Assembly: GCA_036873135.1 (NCBI GenBank)
Contig: JAPTYO010000021.1
Location: forward strand, 186,001 to 250,000
DNA length: 64,000 nt
Source: Clarkia xantiana subsp. parviflora
Lineage: Eukaryota > Streptophyta > Magnoliopsida > Myrtales > Onagraceae
Reading direction: 5' to 3'
The notes under the pieces were generated by a model that worked only from the letters and a program-made list of their open reading frames with translations, was not told the DNA's origin and ran no database searches. Positions 54,636 through 64,000 of the stretch are shown one piece after another (position 1 is the first letter of the stretch; every line of letters begins with the position of its first letter). A program made the translations under genes and the position numbers.

Positions 54636-55019
54636 GCTCCCACTCGCCGGAATGGGAGGGTGGTCGTTAATCTATACGGTTACACAATAGTATCAACATC
54701 TTAGTCTTCAGTTCTTCGTCTCCGTCTCCGTCTCCGAATAGTTCATACGAGGCTTGCCGTGTGACCGGCGGATACGACGGGCATCGTGCGACCGGCGGAT
54801 ATGACGGGCATCGTGCTACTCATCTGTTAGGAGTATTGTAGCGCCCGCAGAACGTTGATTCCCTTTCATGAACCAAACCTGTTTGAAATAAAACTATGTA
54901 CCGCACTGTATCCTTGGTCAACTGTTAATTCTCCAATTGCCCAGTTTTCCACAAAGGAATACTTCTCCAGAGTATCCGTACAAGTGTTCGCAACCTTCAA
55001 CTAATATCCGGTTGGCGGC
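54636..55019 (-). other. E interior remnant
   Basis: Non-coding or unrecognised. It contains two to three copies of a 26-bp unit (CGACCGGCGGATATGACGGGC, 54760-54815) and a CCGTCT microrepeat (54719-54736). A 43-codon open stretch on the minus strand near 54990-54865 has no similarity I recognise. GCGGC (55015-55019) is the presumed left TSD of D. Confidence 0.45.
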
Positions 55020-55728
55020 TGTTGGATCACGGTGGAACTCCGGTACTGTCTTGACGGCGATCCGAGCTCATTTGCTCCACGTAATCCTGCAAGAGGGGAT
55101 GGACCGGGCGGTGACCCAGAATCCCTCTCCGATGCTTAAATGAGTATCTCGTATAAACTGGTAAGCAAGAGTCTCAGTATGTCAACGTATGTGATCTGAG
55201 GTAACCTCTGCCCTTTTATAGGCGGAGAGGTACCTCAGTTACCTGGTGAACCGTTGGGGTGGTTAGCCCATATTCCGCGTATCTCGGCCACGATCCCGCC
55301 AATCTAGGCCATGCTCTCGCTTATCTCGGCCACGCTCCGCGTATCTCGGCAACGATCTCGCCTATCTAGGCCATGATCTCGCTTATCTCGGCCACGCTCC
55401 GTGTATCTCGGCCTCAACCTCTGATAGCAAGTCCCGACTAATATCGGGGACTCCAGAGTTATCTCATTGTGTCACCGCTCGGGGCCCCTCGTCATCGTGA
55501 TAGAGTCAATCGTTCTCAGGGATTCATCATCGGGGCCTACTTAAAGGCATCTCATCGGGAGCGTCCAGCTCGCCTATCGGGACCGACTCTGTCGGGACCT
55601 TTCACCATCGGGACTCCCTCTGTCGGGACCCTTCGCCTTGATCACCTTGACCTCCTTTTAGGGCCCAGTGGGCCTTTTCACCGTTTCCTCACCGTTAAAG
55701 GGCCTAACGGCCATAGCGAAACCCATCA
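55020..55728 (-). repeat. D 3' LTR (709 bp)
   Basis: On the minus strand TGATGGGTTTCGCTATGGCC to GTGATCCAACA. It carries the AAGCATCGGAGAGGG U5 motif, TATAAAAGGGC and U3 repeats of the GCCGAGATACGCGG kind. Confidence 0.92.
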
Positions 55729-56257
55729 TTTGCCCCCAAGACATGAGGGACTTAGAGTTCGTCGTGTTTTTTAACTCCCGACCTCCCGACATCGGAGTCG
55801 GGGACCTTTCCTTGGTACAGTCACTTAATACGAATCTTCTCGTTCACGTTTCCTTGATATCTTGAGGATAACCACCAAATCCGAGAAGACTCCTCGGTTC
55901 CCCAGCCATTAAATGCAGCAGATAACGAAGCGACGTCTTTGGCACCCGTGCCTGATTTTTCGCGCCTGCTTTTTCTGAAAAAGTGCTTTTCAGGCCGTTT
56001 CATCATTACGCCCGTTGTCATTCTACACGTTTCATCTCAACGGTTCAGATTAAAACGCTTCGACTTCGACGATTCAGATCAGAATGTCCTTTCACTTGTC
56101 CTCTTCTCCTATAAAACCCTAACCCTGGGCACTATTTCCCTTTTACCGTTTCCGAATTCTCCAAAAGCTCTCTGCAACTCTGCGAACTCAAGGCTTTCTG
56201 CTCTCCGATCAACTTTTCCGGCAACATCAAGTTCTTCCTTCCTACTTTCGAATCATC
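55729..56257 (+). promoter_or_regulatory. D: antisense-gene promoter and polypurine tract
   Basis: Non-coding. The polypurine tract (minus strand GTCTTGGGGGCAAA, 55742-55729) abuts the LTR. Plus-strand CCTATAAAACCCTAACCC (TATA 56110-56116, overlapping AAACCCTAA) lies about 150 bases before the position of the lost ATG. Confidence 0.75.
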
Positions 56258-58976
56258 ATATCTGGTAAGGATTTCCTCCCTATTGCTCGTGTACCTCTTT
56301 TTTCATCTTCGATTAATTTGTTTGCAATTTTCCGAAAAACCCAATGTGCCTTTCCTTGCCGTGGCTGACTTTCAGACAGTGGATCTAGTTTCGAGGGGAT
56401 AAAGCCCTTCAATTTTGACTATGCTCTCAACGAGATTTCCAGCATTGCTTACGATGCAGCTCTCCGGGAGGGATGCATCACCTCTACCTGGGAACCTCGC
56501 TTCCCGTATCCTTGGCCCCGCCTCTCGAGTAACCTCGAGGTTACCCGTCCCCGGAAAGGGGAGGTATTTGTCTCTACGGGGAAAATATCGGCGGGGATTA
56601 GATTCCCCTTCTGTGGCAACCTGGTCGAGATGTGCCAACACTACAAGAAGCATCCAACCACTTTCTCTCCCCATGCCATCCGCTTATGGAACGCCTTCCA
56701 AGTCCTCTGCTTCCGACAGAAGTGGGTTTACAGCCTCAAGCTCTTCAGAACCTTCTACGGGATGAAGTGCAACGAGGCGGGGGTCTGCGCCTTCTACCCC
56801 CGGATGCCCAAGTGGAACAAGACGCAACTCGCGTTGTGCAGCTGGACCAATGACACCTGGAAGGTTGTCAAGGGTCGGGGACTCCTGATCGACACGGGTC
56901 CGATAACAGTGGGTGGAAGAGTAGCTACTTCTTCATCCAAAACTCCTCGATCCCATGACCCCGATGGGAGGTGGAAGCGGACTCTCCTCCCGCTTACCAC
57001 ACCTATTCTGATGAAGACTTCCAGACCCTTCATCTCATCCAGCTCTACCGATGGGGGGAGTCCTATACTCCCCTCGATGCCAATTCTCTCACGGAGCGGG
57101 ACCTGGTGAATGTCGGGATCCGACTCCTCGACATAGTCTCCGGGGGTCAACTCTTCGACGGCCCCTCCAATATGGTTCCTTGGGTAACGTTTCTAACCTC
57201 TGTTTTTTACTGTTTGCAGCTAAGAAGGTATCTGTGCTGACCAGTCTGATCCTTAAGCAGGGGGAGACCGACGCTGTCCGCCCTACGCGGAAGAGGAAGT
57301 CGGCCAAGAAGGCTACTGCTCCGTCGGGATCTCCTTCCGCGGAGAGGACAAAGAGGAGCCGCGTGGAAGTGGACAAACTCTTCGATGTCCAGAACGCTGA
57401 AGAAGGTAAAAAGCTCCGCCTCGCTATTAAATCGTATAGGAAGCTAGTTCCTAAGGAGTTGATCCCTTCGACCATGGAGGCCCGCATCGCCGATGTCAAA
57501 CGTGTCCTCCGAGGGGAAACTCCTCGCGTCCTGAAGGCGGGCTACTACAACTACCGCGGGAAGGACCAATATGTTTCTCGGCGCATCGTTTGGTGTAAGG
57601 GCCCTAACGAACTTCCTGATTATGTTTCTGAAGCCTCTCGTCCTCTAGGTGCAGGTCACTCGGGAGCTCCGTTGGGTGCTGGAGCTTCAGCAGGTGCACC
57701 ACCTTCAGCAGGGGCGCCTCATTCATCAGGGGCACCACTTTTCTCTGGTGGAGAGACCCCGACCGGCGATCAATTTCGTCGGGTGGAGAACCTGGACTCC
57801 TCCGAGGAGACTGATGAGGGTGGCTCCCTTATCCACCGTCGGAGGACGGGGCAGTCCCCACTGAAACCAACCTCCAAGGGGCTGGCCCCCTCGCCTTCTT
57901 CACAACAGCGACAACCGTCGCCCATCCATGACTTCACTCCTTCCCCAGCCCGGGGCGAGTCGGAGGCACGCCCCTCCACGACTCGAGTCGGCCCTTCTCC
58001 TCTCCCCCTCGACGGGAGTTTTTACAAGGTCTTGGACCCCGCACAGAAGGATGCTCCCTGGACCCCGATCCAAACGCTACAAGGGGTCCAGCTCCGACAG
58101 GGGAACACGTACCCCGAGCTGGATCCACATCTGCTAGCAGGCTCAATCCTGCCCACTATGAGGTATCCGACTTCCTTGGATCGGGAGGACATCCGCCGGG
58201 ACGTTCATGAGATGTCCATGCGTCGGATAGAGGTAAGACTTTCACTTTTCTCTCCTTCATCAATAAGACCGGTTGCTCATCTGCTAACACTTCTCTCCCT
58301 TCCTTCGCAGGAGATGGGGGACATCAACCGCTTCCTCGGGTACATCTTCGCCTTCGAGGAGGCCCTGGAGCAGGAGCGGGCAAAGGGGGCTCCCGCGGTT
58401 GTAGCCAAGCTTAAGGAGGATCTCGCGGCCTCCGAGTCTTCGCGGGGAAAACTGGCCAAGGAGCAGGCCATCCTCGACCGAAAGACTCGGGACCTCCAAA
58501 AGCAGGTTCGCGACTTCGAGGGGCTCCTGAAGCGGGAGCGGCAGGAGCGGCGGATTGCTTAGGACAAACTTGTCCTTGAGAAGAAGGCTCTAGAGGAGCA
58601 AATCGCTGAGGTTCCTGCGCAGCTGGTCGCGGCTAAGACCAAGGGCCGGGAAGACTATCGGGGGTCCGAGGACTTCCAAGCTGATGCAGTGAAGTTCTGC
58701 AGCGCGGAGGTGGAGAACACCCTCTTCAACGCAGTTGAGGAACTACACCTGGAGTATGGCGATGCCATTAACTTCGAGAAGTCTCTGTCTCTCGCTCCTT
58801 TCGCGAAGAAATACTTTGCCCTCTCGGAGGAGAGTGATGAGGGGAACACTCCCGCGGAGACTCCAAGTGCTGACGCCCCGATAATCGACCCTCCAACAGC
58901 TGAACCTATGGAGCCTTCTGCCACAGATCTTGTGGACCCTGCTCCCGCTGACGCCGCCGACAAGCTCCAAGCCTAA
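56258..58976 (+). pseudogene. D antisense gene (start lost, frameshift, stop)
   Basis: The position of ATGTCTG reads ATATCTG (56258-56264), so the start codon is lost. Intron 1 is 56265-56375 (GTAAGG...TTTCAG). Exon 2 has the PF04195-like domain (GIRFPFCGNLVEMC, AIRLWNAFQVLC, YPRMPKWNKTQLA), with a 1-base deletion near 56900 (after LLIDTG). Exon 3 from about 57221 is open (TRKRKSAKK, GYYNYRGKDQYVSRR, Pro/Ser-rich, with a GAPLGAGASAGAPPSAGAP repeat). The last intron is 58233-58310 (78 bases). The final coiled-coil exon has TAG at 58560 and ends at TAA 58974-58976. Confidence 0.82.
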
Positions 58977-59086
58977 ACGCTTTATCTTTATAGTCCTTGT
59001 ATTTTCCTCATTTTGTACTCTTCGGGCCTTTGAGCCCTCATTAATATCAGACTATCTTTCCGATTTTCCGTTGCACTTCTTCTAAG
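58977..59086. other. D spacer after the antisense gene
   Basis: Contains TCGGGCCTTTGAGCCCTCATTAATATCA, the counterpart of TTGATAAAGGGCTCGAAGGCCCGA beside the B1 and B2 arrays. It includes a GGGCCTTTGAGCCC inverted repeat and may hold the polyadenylation region of the antisense gene. No gene. Confidence 0.5.
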
Positions 59087-59607
59087 CGACTTTAACTATA
59101 CTTACTTAAGGCGAAACCTCGACACTTAAGATATTTTCACACATCACTTAAGACGATTTAACCACTTGCACCACCTAAGGCGACTTAATACCGTGCACCA
59201 CTTAAGGCGGCTTTTCAACACTTAGAATAAATCCAAGAACCATGCATCACCTAAGACGACTTAATCTCGTGCACTACTTAAGGCGACTTAATCTCGTGCA
59301 CCACTTAAGGCGACTTAATCTCGTGCACCACTTAAGGCGACTTAATCTCTTGCACCACTTAAGGCGACTTAATCTCGTGCACCACTTAAGGCGACTTAAC
59401 AACACTTAAAATAAATCTAAGAACAATTCTGATCGGAAGCAACCTCTTTATTTATTGATGGCACATAATCTGTTTACATCAAATCAAACGATAAACAACT
59501 CACGCCACTTAAGGCGATTTTACATCGGGCACCACTTAAGGCGACTTTTCATCGGGCACCACTTAAGGCGACTTTTCATCGGGCACCACTTAAGGCGACT
59601 TTTCATC
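59087..59607. repeat. D tandem hairpin array
   Basis: About seventeen units of 22-25 bp. In D's sense direction they read AAGTCGCCTTAAGTGGTGC or ATCGTCTTAAGTGATG, with the same CGCC/GGTG and CGTC/GATG pairings as B1 and B2. The array reaches to the end of pol. Confidence 0.86.
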
Positions 59608-62600
59608 AAGTATGACATTTCTTCAAGTGTTCGCCACTGAAAGAATGCTTCAATACTCTGCCATCGAGGTCTTCCAACTTGTACGCGTTCGGAGCTGGCA
59701 TCCCCACGACCTTGTAAGGTCCTTCCCATTTTGGGGACATCTTGTTGATCCGATCCAAAAGGGTAAACTCGTTGCGACGCCAAACCAGCTCCCCGACGAA
59801 GAATTGTTGGGACTTAACTCGTCGATTGAAATATCTGGCCGTCGCCAAACGCATTCGAGCTTGGACTTCATCGGCTTCCCGCCTCTTCTCTTCAAGCAAG
59901 TCCAAATCCAAACGTCTCATTTCATCATTTTTCAAAGGCTCGTAATATCTCATCTGATGGGACGCCACAGCTACCTCCACGGGAGCAACAGCCTCCGTGC
60001 CATAAACAAGGCCAAACGGAGTCTCCCCAGTTGATCGTTTGGGTGTCGTTCTAACAGCCCAAAGCACGTTTTCAAGCTCGTTCAGCCACTTGGCCTTCAA
60101 GGCATAGACCCTTTTCTTCAGGCCATCCATCACGATTTTGTTGGCTGACTCCACCTGGCCGTTAGTCTGAGCATGATGGACAGAAGCTGTCCGATGCTCG
60201 ATGTTCAACTCCTCCAAATACTCCTTCACTTGAGCGCCGTTAAACGGTGGACCATTATCGCTGATCACCAACTTAGGAATCCCGTATCTGGATACAATAT
60301 GAGTCTGGAGAAACTTGACGATCTGGTTCCCCATCGTCTTGGCCAACGCCTTAGCTTCTATCAATTTCGAAAAATAATCGATAGCCACAAGTAAATACTT
60401 ACATTGACCTTGTGCCTGCGGTAGAGGTCCCACCAAGTCAATCCCCCACTGCGCGAAGGGCCAAGCATTCTTGATGGACGTTAGATTGGCAGCCGGAGCC
60501 GCGATATTCGGGGCATACCTCTGGCACGCGTCACAGGATCGGACCAACGCCGTCGCCTCCTTGCTCATCGTAGGCCAGTAATAGCCCAGATTTAACACTT
60601 TCCTCATAATGGATCGGGCTCCTTCGTAACAAGCCGCGACCCCTTCATGCACCTCCCTCAAGATTCGACTTGTGTCGGGCTCAGCCACACATTTCAAGTA
60701 TGGAGTCGAGAACCAGCCCTTTTTGTATAGCTGATTGTCCAGCATCACGTAGTTAACCGCAATCCGACGTATCCTATCAGCTACCACTTCATTATCGGGG
60801 ACTGCCCCCGTAGTCGGGTACGTGACTATCGGGGTCATCCAAGTGGGTTCCTCCTCCGATCCTGCTCCAATAGCACACACCTCCGACGGGTCGGTGGTCG
60901 ACAAGATCACCTTCTCCAGAAAGTGCACCTTCCGATTTTCCTCTAGGGGTGCCCCCAAGGTAAATTTGCTCAAGGCATCTGCTTCCACGTTTTTCTCCCT
61001 CGGGATCGCCTCGATGTCGAAACTTTTGAAGCTCTCCTTCAAGGCTTGTACCTCACGAAGGTACTTTCTCATCATCGGGCTCTTCGCCTCGTATCGCCCT
61101 TGGACTTGATTCACGATCAGGCCCGCGTCACACTTCACTTTCAAGTGAGCAACTCCCATACCTTTGGCAATTTTCAGGCCTGTGATAAGAGCCTCATACT
61201 CAGCTTCGTTGTTCGTGGCCCTAAACATTAAAGCCAAGGCATATCGAAGCGGCTCACCCCCGCCTGGTGGTATCAATACAAAGCCCGCTCCTGATCCGTC
61301 TGAACTCGAGGAGCCATCCATATACATCTCCCAAGTATTTTCCTCATTTGGCTGTTCTGATTGCTCTGCCATCTTTGGTTGTTCTGCTATCGGGACCTCC
61401 CTGGTTGCCCCCTCTACAGGGCTCGCTTCTTCCAGATCGGGGGCTGTGGACTCTACTATGAAATCCGCCAATGCCTGGCCCTTAATAGCCGTTCTCGGAG
61501 CAAAGTGTATGCGAAACTCACTAAGCTCGACTGCCCGTTTCACTAATCTCCCCGACGCATCAGGTCGGTTCAAAAAATGCTTCAGAGGCTGATTCGTCAA
61601 CACAGTGATCTCATGCGCATGGAAGTAAGGCCTCAGCTTCCGAGCAGTAATAATCAACGCAAAGAGATACTTCTCAACGGCGGTATAATTCATTTCAGAT
61701 TTGGCAAACGCCTTGCTTACATAATAAATGGGGACTTGATTACCCTCGACAACCTTCACTAACACAGAGCTAATGGCAAATTCAGACACAACCAAGTATA
61801 GATAGAGCGGCTCGCCTGGGATCGGTTTCGCTAATGGCGGGAGGGTGCGAAGGTGCTGCTTGAGTGCCTGGAACGCCTCTTCACACTTGGCAGTCCATTC
61901 AAACTTCTTGTTGGCCCTTAGAACTTCAAAAAACGGCATAGATCGGTCACTTGCCTTGGACAGGAAGCGATTCATTGCAGCCAGTCGGCCATTCAGCACT
62001 TGCACCTCCCGATGGTTTATCGGAGACTTCATCTCCTCGATTGCCCTCAACTTCTCAGGGTTCACCTCAATTCCTCGCTGGCTTACCATAAAGCCCAGAA
62101 ACTTCCCCGAGTGGACTTCGAAGGCGCACTTGGTCGGGTTCAAGCGAACCTGATGAAGCCTCATCCGCTCAAACGCCGTGGCTAGGTTGTGCACATGATC
62201 CTCAGCTTGTCGGGACTTCACCAGCATATCGTCCACGTAAGCCTCCATGGTTTTCCCCAGCATATCCCCGAACAGCTTGTTCACCATCCGCTGGTAGGTT
62301 GCCCCGGCATTGATCAATCCGAAAGGCATGACATTATAATGATAGATATCACTGTCGGCATAAAAGGCAGTGTGGGGGGCGTCCTCCTTAGCCATCTTGA
62401 TCTGATTATAGCCCGAGTACGCATCCATGAAGCTCAACAACTCATGTCCCGACGTGGCATCCACCAACTGGTCGATTCTCGGGAGCGGGTAACAGTCCTT
62501 CGGGCAAGCCTTATTCAAATCGCGGAAATCAACACACATCCGCCACTTCCCATTGCTCTTCTTCACCAGCACCGGGTTAGCGACCCAAGTCTGGAATCAG

Positions 62601-63783
62601 AGCTCCTTGATAAATCCAGCGTCGAGCAACCTGCCCACCTCCTGCTGGATCGCAATCCTCTTGTCCGCGCCTATCGGACGCCTTTTCTGCGCGATAGGCT
62701 TGATCGCGGGATCAATCTTCAACTCGTGCACGATCACATCGGGGCTGATTCCTGGCATGTCACTCGGGGACCAGGCAAACAGCTCCTTGAACTCCTTCAG
62801 CAGCTCAATCAATTCTCGGGCCCTCTCGTCAGACAGGGCGGACCCGATTTTCACCTTCCTCTGAGGTCCGTCAATCTCGACCTCCTTCAAATCCTCCATG
62901 GGGGCGGGACACCCAAACTCCTCTCTGGGATCAGCATCTGTCTGGAGGATAGCCATAGCCTCCCGTCTCTTCCGTCGGGTGGCATTAACGTAGCACCTCC
63001 TGGAAGCCACCTGGTCGCCCTTGACCTCTCCGACTCCATGATCAGTTGGGAACTTCATCTTCTAGTGCACAGTTGAGGCAACTGCCATCAGGGGGTTGAT
63101 CATGGTTCTCCCAATAATCGCATTGTAAGTCCCCGCGGACTCAACCACCACAAAGTCCACGTTTCTCCTCTCCGCCTTCCACCCGCTACCAAACTCCACT
63201 GGTAAGGTGATCATTCCCAGCGGATAGGAGGTAATACCAGAGAACCCAACCATCGGGAAGGTCACCTCCTTCAGATCCTTCTTCATTTTCCCCATGGCTT
63301 TCAGTGCGTCCATAAACAGAATGTCGGAGGAGCTCCCTCCGTCGATCAAAATCCGCTTCATCTCGTACCCATCCACGTCCAAGGTCACGACCAGAGCATC
63401 ATCGTGTGGACTCTCCACACCTATCAGGTCCTCCACGGAAAAGGAAATCACCATCTCTTCCTTTGCGGTCCAGGATCGGGACCTCTTGCCTAGCACCACA
63501 GCAGCAGAAATTCTAGAGGCATAGACCTCCCGAGAGGCTGTGGTGTCACCTCCTGCGGCAAATCCTCCGTGAATCACATTGATGGTGCCCCGCTTCTCCT
63601 TACGGGCACCAGAAGACTCTGGCTCAGACTTCTTCTTCTTCGGGGACCGATCGCGGGATCAGGAACGGGACCGCGATCGAGATCGAGAGCGGGACCGACA
63701 CCGCTTTTCAGCCACAAACTCCTTGAGCTTCCCCTTCTGGATCAGCTTCTCGATCTCCTTCTTCAACTCCCGACAGTGGTTAG
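59606..63783 (-). pseudogene. gag-pol: D gag (end)-pol gene (three stops)
   Basis: From 63783 leftward: gag end (TNHCRELKKEIEKLIQKGK), Arg-Ser repeat with TGA at 63661-63659, then protease (63577-63062; ILIDGGSSSD) ending at TAG 63064. The linker and RT start (63058-62597) end at TGA 62599. One open frame of 988 codons (62572-59606) follows: RT with YVDD, RNase H, archaeal-type RNase H (MYMDGSSSSD), integrase zinc region (CDACQRYAPN), catalytic core (ISDNGPPFNG, NGQVESANK) and C-terminus ending KKCHT. Each stop stands where B1 has CGA or CAG. The start of gag is lost to A4. Confidence 0.92.
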
Positions 63784-64000
63784 TGTTAAGTTATGAGATC
63801 TAGGTCAACGGGGTGTCGGCTTTGATCTCACTCCTTATGGGGGATGTGTATGATCCGGTCTTCTCGAGTTGTCTTGCCTTTGTCTATGTCCTTCTTCCTT
63901 TCCTTCTTCCCTTGGTTCCTTCTCTTCTTCTCTCCCTTTGCCCTGCAAAAGGGGCAATACCAGACACGGAGGAGGGGGGGGTGGTGCCTGGTGAACCCTC
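63784..64000 (-). mobile_element. A4: A-family LTR end, leaving the window
   Basis: Plus-strand TGTTAAGTTATGAGATCTAGG and the following 200 bp match the A0 LTR at 937-1150 closely. It is the 3' end of an A-family LTR on the minus strand, inserted in D's gag. GTTAG (63779-63783) is its presumed left TSD. Whether it is a 3' LTR of a full element or a solo LTR cannot be seen. Confidence 0.85.

Larger units (their letters stand above)
54074..55019 (-). mobile_element. E: Copia-like element, 3' end
   Basis: On the minus strand this reads a short interior end (55019-54636), a GAGTGGGAGC polypurine tract typical of Copia elements, and a TGTTAGCATATGG...GTAATCCAACA LTR (54635-54074). It is cut by D at 55020; the rest lies outside the window. 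The family assignment rests on the polypurine tract and LTR form only, because no diagnostic protein is visible. Confidence 0.6.
55020..63783 (-). mobile_element. D: Tat-type element (3' LTR to gag), minus strand
   Basis: Order on the minus strand: gag end, protease, RT, RNase H, second RNase H, integrase (63783 to 59606), hairpin array, antisense gene (plus strand 56258-58976), promoter, polypurine tract, 3' LTR (55728-55020). The LTR is intermediate between B and C. The 5' part is cut off by A4 at 63784. The sense ORF has three stops, all C-to-T relative to B1. Confidence 0.92.

Noticed and set aside
54865..54990. 43-codon open stretch in E as part of a gene
   Set aside because: A frame of this length is expected by chance fairly often, and it has no recognisable motif.

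Overview
The window looks like repeat-rich nuclear DNA of a flowering plant. All of it can be read as LTR retrotransposons. I see no host gene, rRNA, tRNA or CRISPR array. The polyproteins carry the hallmarks of the plant Ty3/Gypsy Tat lineage: an aspartic protease with a DGGSS-type site, RT with YVDD, RNase H, a second archaeal-type RNase H, and a DD35E integrase, with no chromodomain visible. I cannot name the species.

Layout: the sequence is a stack of nested insertions, several with 5-bp target-site duplications (TSDs) readable on both sides. The oldest layer, A1 (minus strand), runs from 1844 to at least 54073. A0 (minus) sits 31 bp inside A1's 3' LTR and leaves the window on the left. 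B1 (plus, 6136-17167, TSD TATCC) sits in A1's interior. C (plus, 22002-53600, TSD GGGGG) sits in A1's gag. B2 (plus, 26606-48678, TSD GAGGC) sits in C's second RNase H. A2 (plus, 37269-48060, TSD AAGAT) sits in B2's 3' LTR. On the right, a Copia-like element E (minus, from 54074) cuts A1's 5' LTR, D (minus, 55020-63783) cuts E, and A4 (minus, from 63784) cuts D. LTR divergence read by eye follows the nesting: C about 2.5-3%, B2 and B1 about 1%, A2 none.

Two related families dominate. B, C and D are full-length Tat elements encoding one Gag-Pol polyprotein, all now broken by stops that are mostly C-to-T changes. A0, A1, A2 and A4 belong to a smaller family. Its two readable interiors, A1 and A2, have no RT, RNase H or integrase. 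A2 instead has one open frame encoding Gag, protease and then a second partial Gag, and the diverged A1 copy shows the same order. A2 has two 977-bp LTRs that look identical and an uninterrupted ORF, so it is the youngest element here. It was presumably moved by enzymes supplied from a B-like relative, with which it shares the primer-binding site and a U5 motif.

Both families also carry an intron-containing gene on the opposite strand, between the sense ORF and the 3' LTR. It encodes a protein with an N-terminal domain resembling Pfam 'putative gypsy type transposon' (PF04195), a basic stretch and a C-terminal coiled coil. It has its own TATA or AAACCCTA promoter sequence next to the 3' LTR. 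The sense and antisense genes converge on a tandem-repeat array. The arrays of the two families differ in sequence, but in both each unit is a short stem-loop whose paired bases change together between units. This convergent-gene and hairpin-array arrangement, together with the Gag-protease-Gag' element, is the most notable content of the window.
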